Shown piece after piece: positions 10,191-20,290 of a stretch of 64,000 nucleotides of DNA. The translations under genes were made by a program, and so were the position numbers. A model generated the notes under the pieces. It was not told the origin of the DNA and did not search any database. It saw nothing but the letters and a program-made list of their open reading frames with translations. Positions within the stretch are counted from its first letter, which is position 1. Each line of letters opens with the position of its first letter. Origin of the DNA: Nymphaea colorata (lineage: Eukaryota; Streptophyta; Magnoliopsida; Nymphaeales; Nymphaeaceae). The DNA lies in contig NC_045138.2 of the NCBI RefSeq assembly GCF_008831285.2, positions 21,051,934-21,115,933 on the forward strand. The letters are read 5' to 3'.

Positions 10191-10760
10191 GGGATGGAAA
10201 TGGGTTGGATGTAGCCTCTAACAGATCCAGTCTATCTGCAGTTTTGGATCTGAAATCCAAGTCAGATTCCGGCGATAATGAATTCAAGTGTCTGAATTTG
10301 AAAATTGAATCGGATGAGGACGTGGAAAAACGAAAAATCCATTACCCAATCGGATGTTTATGTAAAACCAAATCTGAATTCGAATCCACTCAGATCTTAT
10401 TTAGCAAAACCAAATCTCGTCTAGTTGTGTATTATGGTTTCTGAACGTTTTAATATTAGACTGATTTAAAATGGTTTTGCCGGATATCCAATCAGAATCC
10501 ATTCATTGGCATACTTGTGGATGGATTCGTTTGAATGTCAAGAATCAGACGTCCACAGGAACATCCATGGATAATCAAACTAGTAATAAAATCAGATCTA
10601 ACATCAAATTTTTTAGATGCACATTTTACTTTCATGTATTGTCAAATGCCTGATCTAAATAAAGAGGTTGGATTTGATCTTATCTTGGTGGATCTAAAAA
10701 ATGAAGAGAATGAGATCAGATCAGATCTGAGGCAAGCAGATGCTTCCCATTCAAACCAAG
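10191..10760. mobile_element. Degenerate hAT-type repeat (possible)
   Basis: It begins TAGGGATGGAAATGGGTTGG and is rich in GGATCTGAAATCC/CAGATCC words, like degenerate hAT MITEs. The right end is not defined; a weak candidate lies near 10747. ORFs over it are made of these repeated words and are not credible proteins. Confidence 0.3.
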
Positions 10761-10802
10761 CCCAACCTCTTCAGTCTCTTTATTCATTTTGCCTTGTGTG
10801 GC

Positions 10803-10880
10803 ATAACACAACTGGTTGGGCTGGTGGGGCAGTGAAAACCAAGTCATCAGTTCAATTCTTGTGAGTGCTACTCTTTTGAA
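10803..10880 (+). mobile_element. tRNA-derived SINE-like fragment
   Basis: GGGCTGGTGGGGCAGTG is followed about 20 bp later by AGTTCAATTCT, spaced like pol III A and B boxes. The stretch does not fold into a complete tRNA. Similar layouts occur at about 46110 and 47620, suggesting one dispersed SINE family. Confidence 0.4.
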
Positions 10881-11340
10881 CTAAAAATAGTGATAGACAC
10901 TACTTTTGAGTTGACGGAGTAATCGTAAGTTCATGAAGTTTTCCAGAATTGCCCTAAACTCTTGGGGCACTTGGAAGAGAGGAGAGGCTTCCAGTTGTCT
11001 CCCTACATTTCTTATTCATGTCCATCTAACGTTCTCAACTGCCACATCCTAAACATGATATCAAATGTTTAATAAGAAAAAAAAAGGGCAGAAACTTTTT
11101 CTTAAAGAAAGAAAAAGGACAAAGAAACATTATCAAGCTGCATGACCACAAAAGGCAAATGTGATGTGTACAAGTCATTCATTTTGGACAAACATGACGA
11201 AGTGCCTCGCCATGAACCCTAAGTTGCCAAGCTGCTATTTTGGTGAAATATTTTGGATCTAGAAGATTTTCACCAGCAATATCAATATGGTTCCTATGTT
11301 GAAAAACAAAACACTTTTTTTTTTACATAGACATTTAACT

Positions 11341-11769
11341 TGTAACACCTCAAAAGTTTAGCCTTTTATTAAAAATTGTGAGAGATCTTCAAGAACATAT
11401 ATAGATGGCTGTTAAGTTGTTGGTTCTCCTGGTTCTTAGTCTTTTTGGGGTTGAAATTGAAACTGTTAGAGGGCAGGTTGGGATCCGCTGTACTAGGGAC
11501 TTGAGACCATGAGTAGATCAGGTTGTTATAGTGGTATTAAAACACAGTTTAACACTCTAACCTAGGGTTCCACGCACAAATGAATGTGTCTTAAAGGCTA
11601 AAAGTTTAGTCTCGTATTGAATTTTGTGAGAGATATTTTAGAACTTATAAATGGAGATGTTAGTTGTCTCATTTCTAACATTTTTAAGGCTGAAACCAAA
11701 AGTGCTAGGGGGGTTGAGATCTCTACCAGAATAAGGGCCCAAGCTCAAGAGTGGGTCAGGTTGTTACAA
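11341..11769 (+). mobile_element. TRIM-like retroelement: two short LTR-like repeats around a 56-bp middle
   Basis: Two related direct repeats (11341-11530, starting TGTAACACC and ending GGTTGTTATA; 11587-11768, ending GGTTGTTACA) share AAAAGTTTAG, TTGTGAGAGAT and ATGG.G.TGTTAG. The middle starts GTGGTATTAAAACA, close to a methionine-initiator primer-binding site. AACT occurs on both sides (11337-11340 and 11770-11773). Unit 2 of the surrounding duplication has no such block, giving an empty site. TG..CA ends, tiny size and no ORF fit a terminal-repeat retrotransposon in miniature. Confidence 0.6.
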
Positions 11770-12187
11770 AACTGGTTGTGAAAAATTGATTTAGACAACA
11801 ATAAGTATGATTTTATTTTTTATTCTTAAAATTTTGAACATGAACATTCATATGGTCAGTTTTTTTTTCTTGTAAAGAAAATGCTTCATCTAAGATTCCA
11901 CCGCCTCGCTTTTCTTTTTGTTAGAAAAAAACAGTAATTTTGTTTTTCATAGTTATCTCCATTAACATAGACTCTTTATCAAGAGTTACCAATGGATGTA
12001 AAATAGCATATAACAAAAGGGTATGAAGCAATGATAAACAAAGACCCAATCCAAGGAGCAATCTGTTTCACTTCACCAAATGGTCCACCAACAACCGCCT
12101 TTCATACAATATACTCTTAGCTTCTAGCAATACATAGTATAGTAATACCCTCAACACGTGTTCGGGTGCCCCAGGGACGAACACGTG

Positions 12188-12430
12188 TTAGGGATGTGCA
12201 ATGAGTCAAGCTAACTCAGGCTCATCTTGAAGTCACCCCTAGGGAAGTGGCGTAGCCACATGGTGGCTGGTGCTGGCAGTTGCCCACACCAGCCTCACAA
12301 AATTAATTAATATATATGTTAATATTTTGGTATATTTGATTGTTATACATGTAAGTGCCCCAAACAAATTATAAGAATCGAATGAGTGCTTCCATCAAAA
12401 AAAAAAAAAAATTCTGGTTCCACTAGTGCC
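12188..12430. mobile_element. Nested MITE pieces inside duplication unit 1
   Basis: 12188-12240 is a 5' fragment of the 12684-type hAT MITE (TAGGGATGTGCAATGAGTC). It abuts a CAGTGGCG-family MITE (AGTGGCGTAGCCAC through TGGTTCCACTAG). Both are absent at the matching point of unit 2. Confidence 0.5.
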
Positions 12431-12683
12431 CGGGGGCAAACACGTGTTCGGCCCCGAACACACAACCAAGCTCCCCGAGAACCATACGTGTGCCCAAGCT
12501 GCTAGCCTACATGAAATAGCTGGTGACCCAATCTCAATTTAGCAAGAACCATATTCCAAAACAAAAGAAAAATGAGAGTGATCGGCTGGAAAGGTAAGCA
12601 AAACAAAAAGCCTATTAGTTTTGCATATAAAGGGCATATATTGGGTCTTTGGCAGTTCATTGCTTCACTAAACATCTTAGAAT

Positions 12684-13081
12684 TAGGGATGTGCAATGGG
12701 TCAAGCTAACTCGGGCTCATCTTGAAGTCACCCGTGTAAGCTCGCCTTGAGCTTTACTTGTTTAACGAGTCAAGCTCGAGCTTGGGTTAAAACTCAAGTT
12801 ATAAACAAGTCAAGTTTGAATTATATCAGATTGACTTGTTTAAAGTGGATTGGGCTTGTGTTTTCTCCATTTTGTTAGGGGTAAGTCAGTAATTTTTGAT
12901 TAATTTTAATACCATTTTGTATTTTTTATTTTCATTTAAAGAAATATGAATCAAGTGGCATGAGCTTAAATGAGTCAAACTCGAGCTCAAACTGGGTTAA
13001 CTGAGTCAAACTCGAGCTCGACTCATAAGCTCAACTTGAACACATTGAGATCGAGCCGAGCTCAATTATCATACATCCCTA
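12684..13081. mobile_element. Non-autonomous hAT MITE
   Basis: 398 bp. Left end TAGGGATGTGCAATGGGTC; reverse complement of the right end TAGGGATGTATGAT. Flanks CTTAGAAT (12676-12683) and CATAGAAT (13082-13089) differ at one base. The interior is CTCGAG-rich as in the 7875 copy. Confidence 0.75.
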
Positions 13082-13589
13082 CATAGAATGTTGTTGTGGT
13101 GGATGGCTAGTTAGGAAGTGCATGTGCAGCAGCCCCATTCCACTAAGTCATCAATTTGTAGAACAAAAGGGCAGCATTTGATACCTCAACTTTTATCAAT
13201 AGCGCCGCAAATGGACCAGATATGGTACGAGGGTCATTCTTAGGCCACGTCATAACGGAATCTGACTCGGGCTCTAATGCTGTTCAGTTGTCTAATTCAC
13301 TATAAGGACATAGATAGGTGGGGGCTCCGTGGGGGCATTAGAGCCATAAGCCCCTTATGTAAAAGCTTAAATTAGTGATTGACAGCTTAAAATAGTAGGT
13401 CCAGTCATATAGAACAGCCCCACGAGACCCCGATCACTATCCCATGGCCAATTGAAATATCAGTCACTTAAAATTTCTTTAATTTTAAATAGACATTTTT
13501 AAACATTTATCCTCATATATATAAGTGTCCTAATAGATATAAGTATTTCTAAACAAGTGCTCCTCCAGCCAATTTTTCTGACTCCGTCA

Positions 13590-15085
13590 TTGATCTCAAA
13601 CATGATATCCAATGTCTAATGAAGAAAAAGGAGAAAAAAAAAACAAAAAAAAAATCTTAAAAGAATGAAAAGGACAAGGAAAATTTATCAAGCTGGGTAA
13701 CCACAAAAACAAATGTGATGTGCACAATTCAATCAATTGGAACAAAGATGAAGAAACCAATGCTCCTACCATCCATGTAGAGACAACACTACCGACACCA
13801 TTGATGCGTTGACAAGAGAAAAAGAAGAGCCTGAGCATGAACCCAAAGTTGCCAAGCTGCCATTTTGGTGAAATATTTTGGATCTAGAAGGTTTCTGCCA
13901 ACTATATCAATATGGTCCCTATAAAGAACATTTTTTTCCCACGTAAAAATTGAACTGGTTGTGAAAAATCTGATCTAGACAACAATAGATATGATTTCAT
14001 TTTGATTCTTAAAATTTCGGACATGAACATCACATTCATATGGTTAGCTTTTTATAAAGAAAATGCTTCAGCTATATAAGGTCCCACCGTATGGTTTTTT
14101 TTGTCAGGACAAAAATTGTAAACCAACAAGAGCCTTTCATCTAGTTGTTTGCGTACAATCATCAATATACTCTAGCTTCTATCAAGACATAGTACAGTAA
14201 TACCCTAGGGCCGAACACGTGTTCGGGTGCCCCAGGACCGAACACGTGTTTGGACTTGGCTTCTTAGACATAGCACAGCAACACCCTCGGCTCGAACATA
14301 TGTTCGAGCTTTCGCAGGGCCAACACGTGTTTGGCCACGAACACACAACCAGGCACCTCTAGAACCACATGTGTGCCCAATCTGCTAGTAGACAAGAAAC
14401 AGGTGGTGACCCAATCTCAATTCAGCAAGGACCATATTCCAAATCAAAAGAACAATAAGAGTTCACTGGGTGGAAAGGTAAAGACAAAAGATAGGGACAA
14501 TTAAGTAAACCCAATTAGAGGGCATCTCTTAGAATTGTGGATGTACAATAAGTCGAGCCAACTTGGGCTTGATTCGAACTCACCCGTATAAGTTCGACTG
14601 GAACTCGACTCGTTTAATAAATGACACGAGTTAGAAACCAATTGAGTTACAGAAGCTCTACTTGTTTAAACTCAACTCAAATTTTAATACCTTTTTTGTA
14701 CTTTTTCATTTTTATTTAAAGAAAAAAAATGTATGAATCAAGTGACATGAGCTTAAACAAGTCGAACTCGAACTCAGACTCGGCTTTACCAATTTCATTG
14801 TACATTCCTACTCGAATGTTGTTGCGGTAGCTCAATATTGTACATCGCTACTTTGAATGTTGTTGTGGTAGATGGCTGGTTAGGAAGTGCATGTGCAGCA
14901 ACCGGTCGATGGAGGTACCAAATGATTTATACACCAAAAAGACAGCATTTGATACGACAATGTTTAGCAGTAGGGCCCTGCAAATGGGCCACATCTGGTA
15001 TGAAGGTTCTATCATTCTTCATCTGCATCATAACTGAATCTGACAGGGCATCTAATGCTGTTTCGCTGTCTAATTCATTAGTAGT
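13590..15085. repeat. Segmental tandem duplication, unit 2
   Basis: Diverged copy of 11042-13305 in the same orientation, separated by about 285 bp. It lacks the unit 1 insertions and so shows the empty sites. Small indels and substitutions throughout indicate an old event. The MITE shared by both copies predates the duplication. Confidence 0.8.
14534..14815. mobile_element. hAT MITE, duplicate of the 12684 element
   Basis: Starts TGTGGATGTACAATAAGTC and ends TTGTACATTCCTA, at the same place in unit 2 as the 12684 element in unit 1. It is shorter, with worn ends. It was copied with the segment rather than inserted independently. Confidence 0.6.
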
Positions 15086-16952
15086 GCTGCAAAACAGCCA
15101 CCAGCTTAGTCACTCTCCAGACATGCCTGCCATGCTTTTTTTGCTTGTCAGTTGAAGTTCTCAGTTGCAAGTTCATCAACCAAGACAGTAATGTTACACC
15201 TGCTCTTAAGCTGCAAACAGAGAACTGCCATCTGCTTGATGAAGGAAGGAATTTAAATAGCATGCATATTATTAGCTTGACTTCCGGGAAATATGACTTC
15301 TAAGAAGAAGCCATTTGTTCATTCATTTATTATATGAAGAAACTGCACCCTGGTCGAAAGACTTGGTGGCTTACTTAAAATACTCCATGGATAGCCTATA
15401 TTTCTCATTTGTGCAGAGAACAGACAGCCATAAAGGCTGAACTGTGACTGTTTATGCGAAACAGACGCTTGCTTGCAAGAGGGAAAGCAAATAACCCTTT
15501 CAAGTTAGGTGAGTGTGCTTTGTCAGTTTCCTGATGTGAAATGGGTGGTGTTAAAAATCATGAATCAAGGTCCAACCTTGTCATCTGCAACTCAGGTTTC
15601 TCAGTTTCATGATGTTCTTCTTGTAAAGCTAGGTTTCTCTTGGTGCTTCTTGCAACTCATAGTTCATGTAAATACAATTTTCAAGTCCAATACCAGTTCT
15701 AGTGTTGAGACCAAGATTTCCTACCAGAAGTTGGAGATCAATAACCAGAGATCCATCATCTCTCACCAAATCTAGTAAATTGTCTAACTGATCCATGCCC
15801 AGGATGCATTTCTTGACACAATCGTGTGGCCAGTGTCTAAGCTGTAGATCCAAGCAGCGAAAAAGAGATTCAGTATCTGGAGTAACTACAAGGATTCAGA
15901 GGATCAAAAGAACAGAAAGGGAAAGAAGAGGAAGGTAAATGGGATTCATTTAACTGAACACCACAACAGCAAGCTTCATGAACGTAAAATAACAAGAAGC
16001 AATTCATGTACTAATAATGGGGAACCGAACACCGAGCGGGTGAAGAAAGCAAAAGGAAGAAAGGAAGAGGAACACACTTGAATGTCATGCTTTAAATCAT
16101 GAGCCTTTCAGGACACTTCGTACTTTTCTTATAATTTTTCTTTTCCAGTTTCAACTTCAATGATCTTCGCTATTGCAATGATCATTAATATCATGATTTC
16201 ATGGCGATCAGATTCTCACTTTCATTTGAGGAATGAAAACCTAAAACAGAATTGATGACAATACAGGTGTAAAGTGTGTTCACTGCAAAGCTCATCGCCA
16301 GAAACTGAACCTTTTTTCCCTCTCCCTTCCCTCCTTCACAGTCAAGCAAAACTTTGATGATTCCACCAAACACTTTTTCCTGTAATGCTGTGGTGGGCAG
16401 CCGCCGCAGCAACAGAAGCAGCTCGTCCCCCACCCTCTTGCTATTCCTAAGCCATGCGAAAATTCATTTTCATAATCAAAGCTCCAAAAGGAACCTCCTC
16501 TCCTCTCGGTGCCTCCAGAAGCTAAGAGAGCAGCCGATCTGGAAAAGGTAGATAAGATTTCCACTTCTGTATCGAAGGGCCAGATTGCCTATGCCCACCT
16601 CTCTCTTTCTCTCCCTGAAACTTCGAATCGCATGAGAGAATCAGAGAAACCAACAATCAATCGAATCTCCTCTTTTTCAACATCATATGATACAATATAA
16701 GCAAATACTGGTTTTCTTCATAAGGGTGATTACAGCAAAACATAAACAAAATCTTTTTCTTTTTGGACAACAGCCGACTCGGAGACCAAAGACTACCACT
16801 GTTCACTACATTACAACAGACCACAGATAAGACCACGAACAGAGAGGGTATCTATGTATCATCGTAATTACCATCACCATGATTCGGTTCATCTATTTAT
16901 GTACTCGGAAAACATAGCCATTAGATGACGGAGGAGATACAAAGGCCGGTAT
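15086..16952. other. 3' flank of the MCTP gene, no gene recognised
   Basis: About 1.9 kb downstream of the MCTP stop on the minus strand. Short ORFs exist (for example 15629-15853 and 16292-16564 minus), but they lack family similarity, and the latter starts with GTG. The segment next to the stop probably holds the MCTP 3' UTR. Confidence 0.45.
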
Positions 16953-19900
16953 CTACAGGAGCCGATCGGTCTGGGCGGGAAGCCGACGGAAGAAGTTGAC
17001 AGGGACAGAGGGGAGCTTGCTCCGGAAGCGCGGGTGGCGCAAGAAATAGAGCCCCGCCAGCACGGCCACCACCTGGAACGGCGTCACGTAGAGGAAGACT
17101 GCCATGCAGAGGCAGAGCACCACGAATATGGTGGTGGCGCGCGGGTCTCGCCAGCTGAGTATCCCCTGCAGGCGCTCCCCCTGAGTGGCCAGGTCCCCCA
17201 CCACCGTCTGCACCCTCCCCGCGACGTTCCTCAGCCGGTCGTACCTCATCCTCACGATGTCCGGCGGCCGGCTCGTCGGGAACGTGTCAAACTCCTCGTC
17301 GAGCTCGTCCGGGTGGGCCCGCTCCGCCTGCGACAGCTTCGTGTCCATGTGTGGGGGTTTCCGCGGCCGGAACCGGTAGTTCCAGAGCCCGATCAGGAAG
17401 AGGTAGAGGAAGACCGTCGGCAGGATCAGCTCCGGGTAGCACACCAGTATGAGGAAGAGGACGTGGACCAGAACGGTGGTCACCGGGTTCGTCCAGTTGC
17501 GGATGTCGTTGAACCACTTGCCGACGGCGAAGACCCCATGAAACAGCGACATTATCCGGTAGAAGTTCGCCTTGCTCCGCCGGAGGCTGAACATGTGCTG
17601 GTCGATGTCCAGCATGAAATCGACCGCCTCCTTGCGCAGCGGTGGCTCCGCCCGGCCAAGGCGCGCCGCAACGATCTGGATGGCATGGTGGCGGAGGAGA
17701 TCCAGATGCATGACCGAGATGGGGTTGACGTAGTGCATCTTGGGCAGCAGCGGCTGGCTGTACATGTGCATCATGTTGATGAAGGACGAGCAGGTAAAGC
17801 GGACGGCAAGGTGGAGTTCGCCGGTCTTCTTGAGGCCGGAGGGGTGCAGAACAAGAAGAGGGTAGTAATGGGTGTAGACGCGGTCAGTCTCCAGCGTCGA
17901 CAGCCGGATGCGGACCTTGCCGATGCGCTGGTCCTTGGCGTCCTTGGCGTCGCCGAGCTGGGAGTTGTCGAAGACGCAGATGGTGATGACGGTGCAGGGG
18001 TCGTAGACCTCCCAGGTGTACTGCTCGTTCCAACTGGGGCAGAGGGAGTCGATGAGCGTCCGCGTCCGAACCCACTTCTGGCCGTACTTGGCGACGCAGT
18101 AGGCGTCGATGCTGCCGCGGCCGTTCTTCGTCTTCAACGGCAGGAGGTTCCGGGCGCCGAGGATCCCCACCTCCAGCACGCCGATGCTCTGCTTCCACAG
18201 CTGCCTAGCCGTCGGCCGGAGGTCACTGCTGTAGTATGTCGACTCATCCAGCACGTGATACCCGCCGTCGAGGCACACTCGGAGGTGGATCCGGCTCGCG
18301 AACTTCACCTCCTTCTTCTTCTCGCCGTTGGTTCCCTCCGGCGTCGCCACGGACGGTTTCTCGAGGTTGTACCACTTGGCGTCTACCATCTTGTTGTCGT
18401 TCCGGCGAGGCACCATGGACAGCGGCAGGATCAGGCGGCCGATGGTCTCCTCCTTGTTACCCCCAATCCTGTCGTCCACGGAGATGACGAGGTGCTCCTC
18501 AAAGGGGTCCGCCGCCACGAAGAGGAGCTCCTCGTTCCAGAGCGGATTCACGGTGCGCATCTGGGACGGGGAGGGCCTAGTCCGCCGCAGCTGTTGGCCC
18601 AGTTGGACCTTCACCCAGGCGTCGGGCATCCGCCCCTTCTCGCCGCCGGGCACCAGGTCCTGCGCCTCGATCACGCATACCCGGACGTAGCAGAGCTTGG
18701 GGGAGAAGTAGACCTTCGATTTGGTGTGGTGGATGGCGCCCGGAGGAACTGAGACCGCGTCGGAATGCCAGGCCTCCGGGTAGGCCTCGTCGGCCTGCGT
18801 CCCCCTCCAGACGGCCAACATGATCTCCCCTTTCACCTTGGACTCCCCCTTCTTGTCTTCCAACCGGTACCATTGCGGTGCCAGGGGGCTGTCCGGCGGC
18901 ACCCTCACCGGGATCTCGCACAGGTCGAAGACCACCTTGCCGACGAAGTCGTCCTTCACCAAGTCCTTGTCCTTCACCGTGATTTCGAGCACGCTCGCCT
19001 GCAGCCGCTCCTTGGAGAAGGCGAACACCTGGTTCCACACCGGGTTCAGGGTCTTCTCGTGGTGCTTCGTGGTACCCTTGTAGTTGCCGAGCTTCACCTC
19101 CACGTAGGGGTCGCAGCTCCCACTGACGTCCATGGCGGGCAGGTCCTTCGCCTTCACCACGCTCACGTACAGGAACTCCAGCTGCTCCACCAGGTCGTAG
19201 GTGCTCGCCGTCTTGTCCCGCCGGTTGTAGTACCCGACCACCCCACCCAGCGGCGGCGACGTCTCCACCAGACCGAACTCCGCCTCCTTGCGCTGCAACT
19301 GGTGGAGGGAAGCCGGGTGGGGAGCCACCACGATGGGCGGGGGTTGTGCCGGAGGGTGGGCGTGCATCGAAAAGATCTGCTCGACGCGGGCCTGCTCCGG
19401 CTTCTTGTGCTCCACATGGGGCTTCCCCTTGCTCGATGTCTGCTTGTGGACTTCAGCGGCGGCCTTGGCTTCGGCCGCCGGCGGCGGGAGGTCGGAAAAC
19501 TCCATGGCCTTCTCCTTATCCTTCTTCTTCTTCTTCTCCGCCTTCTGCTCCAGTTCCTCCGGCGCAGCGGCCGGAGGAACGGGAGCAGCAGGAGGAGGCT
19601 TGGGCACCGCGGCAGAACCTTCGTCGATGTACAAGTTGAGGGCGATTTCGCCCCGAATGTGGGAGAAAAGGCCGCGCTTGTCGAGGGGGAACCGCTGCGG
19701 GGCGGCGTCGGCGGCGCGAGGAACGGAGGAACCCGAGATCTTGACGCGGCCTAGGAAGTTCTTGTGGTGGCCGGGGGCACCGGACCTGCGATCATTGTAG
19801 ACATCGACGACGATTGTCTGGCTTTGGAGGGCGTCGGGGTCGGTGACGTTAAACTCCAGTCTTTCGTTCCACACGGGGTTGAGGTCCCTCTCCCTGGTCG

Positions 19901-20012
19901 CCGTCCTCATCCGCTGCCCGTCGAAATCCACCTCCACGAAGGGGCTGGCCGACCCTTGCCCATCCTTCGGCATCAGGTCACTGGCATCCAGTATCTCCGC
20001 CACCAGCTTCAT
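16953..20012 (-). CDS. MCTP: Multiple C2 domain and transmembrane region protein (QUIRKY/FTIP class)
   Basis: An intronless 1019-residue protein. MCTPs sit in the ER or plasma membrane at plasmodesmata, where they tether membranes and help move signals such as FT; QUIRKY acts in organ shape. C2A is at about 1-125 (EILDASDLMPKDGQG, LNPVWNE). A Pro/Ala/Lys-rich linker runs from about 135 to 260, C2B from about 275 (KAKDLPAMDVSGSCDPYVEV), C2C from about 440 and C2D from about 610 (GARNLLPLKTKNGRG). The C-terminal phosphoribosyltransferase_C region has hydrophobic hairpins at about 846-880 and 961-994. The long C2A-C2B linker is typical of the QUIRKY subgroup. ATG 20012 is chosen because it starts MKLVAEILD at the C2A edge; the open frame upstream to 20051 has no ATG. 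High GC is confined to the ORF. Confidence 0.95.
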   Translation of the reverse strand: MKLVAEILDASDLMPKDGQGSASPFVEVDFDGQRMRTATRERDLNPVWNERLEFNVTDPDALQSQTIVVDVYNDRRSGAPGHHKNFLGRVKISGSSVPRAADAAPQRFPLDKRGLFSHIRGEIALNLYIDEGSAAVPKPPPAAPVPPAAAPEELEQKAEKKKKKDKEKAMEFSDLPPPAAEAKAAAEVHKQTSSKGKPHVEHKKPEQARVEQIFSMHAHPPAQPPPIVVAPHPASLHQLQRKEAEFGLVETSPPLGGVVGYYNRRDKTASTYDLVEQLEFLYVSVVKAKDLPAMDVSGSCDPYVEVKLGNYKGTTKHHEKTLNPVWNQVFAFSKERLQASVLEITVKDKDLVKDDFVGKVVFDLCEIPVRVPPDSPLAPQWYRLEDKKGESKVKGEIMLAVWRGTQADEAYPEAWHSDAVSVPPGAIHHTKSKVYFSPKLCYVRVCVIEAQDLVPGGEKGRMPDAWVKVQLGQQLRRTRPSPSQMRTVNPLWNEELLFVAADPFEEHLVISVDDRIGGNKEETIGRLILPLSMVPRRNDNKMVDAKWYNLEKPSVATPEGTNGEKKKEVKFASRIHLRVCLDGGYHVLDESTYYSSDLRPTARQLWKQSIGVLEVGILGARNLLPLKTKNGRGSIDAYCVAKYGQKWVRTRTLIDSLCPSWNEQYTWEVYDPCTVITICVFDNSQLGDAKDAKDQRIGKVRIRLSTLETDRVYTHYYPLLVLHPSGLKKTGELHLAVRFTCSSFINMMHMYSQPLLPKMHYVNPISVMHLDLLRHHAIQIVAARLGRAEPPLRKEAVDFMLDIDQHMFSLRRSKANFYRIMSLFHGVFAVGKWFNDIRNWTNPVTTVLVHVLFLILVCYPELILPTVFLYLFLIGLWNYRFRPRKPPHMDTKLSQAERAHPDELDEEFDTFPTSRPPDIVRMRYDRLRNVAGRVQTVVGDLATQGERLQGILSWRDPRATTIFVVLCLCMAVFLYVTPFQVVAVLAGLYFLRHPRFRSKLPSVPVNFFRRLPAQTDRLL

Positions 20013-20290
20013 TTTTGCTTCCTCCCCAACTCCCCCCACTGATCTTCGCAACTCCCAACCTCAAAAGTAGTCGAAACAACAGAACCCCAAAATAACTCTT
20101 CTTCTTCTTCCACTGGTCTTTCCAACTCCCAACCTCGAGTATAAGAAACAAAAGAACCCCAAAATGACACTTCTTTCTTCTTCTTCTTCTTCTTCTGGTT
20201 TCTAGCAGAGAAAGGGAGGAGAGAGGGTGAGGAAGGGAAGGAGAGAGAGAGATCAGTCTGGTTTTATGTACTCTGCGCTTCTTTTTCCCC
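20013..20290 (-). promoter_or_regulatory. Likely 5' UTR and core promoter of the MCTP gene
   Basis: Upstream of ATG 20012 (minus strand) lies a GAA-rich microsatellite (about 20165-20200) and GA-rich leader DNA. Beyond it is a TATA-like CATAAAACC near 20260-20270. The distances suit a transcription start near 20230, but no transcript supports it. Confidence 0.35.

Larger units (their letters stand above)
11042..13305. repeat. Segmental tandem duplication, unit 1
   Basis: Collinear with 13590-15085. Shared blocks include the GATATCAAATG start, TTGGTGAAATATTTTGGATC (near 11238 and 13865), ACTGGTTGTGAAAAAT, GGTGACCCAATCTCAATT (near 12521 and 14403), a hAT MITE, and a TAATGCTGTT end. Unit 1 is longer because it holds a TRIM-like insertion (11341-11769) and extra MITE pieces (about 12188-12430). 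No gene was recognised inside. Confidence 0.8.
12153..14331. promoter_or_regulatory. Six AACACGTGTT palindromes (G-box core), three per duplication unit
   Basis: The perfect 10-bp palindrome AACACGTGTT occurs at 12153, 12180, 12439, 14214, 14241 and 14322. The first two in each unit start 27 bp apart with CGGGTGCCCCAGG between them. CACGTG is the G-box bound by bHLH and bZIP factors, but no gene start lies close, so a regulatory role is unproven. They may be part of an unrecognised transposon. Confidence 0.3.

Noticed and set aside
15629..15853. Minus ORF with protein-like composition (CVKKCILGMDQLDNLLDL)
   Set aside because: No recognised family, no splice context, and both strands are open to similar length. 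Not enough to call a gene.
16292..16564. Minus ORF with Cys-rich SCFCCCGGCPP
   Set aside because: It starts with GTG rather than ATG, is unsupported, and lies in MCTP downstream DNA.
17034..18752. 572-codon plus-strand ORF, and another at 18765-19754
   Set aside because: Exact antisense of the well-supported MCTP gene. Composition is driven by GC-rich third positions, and there are no domains.
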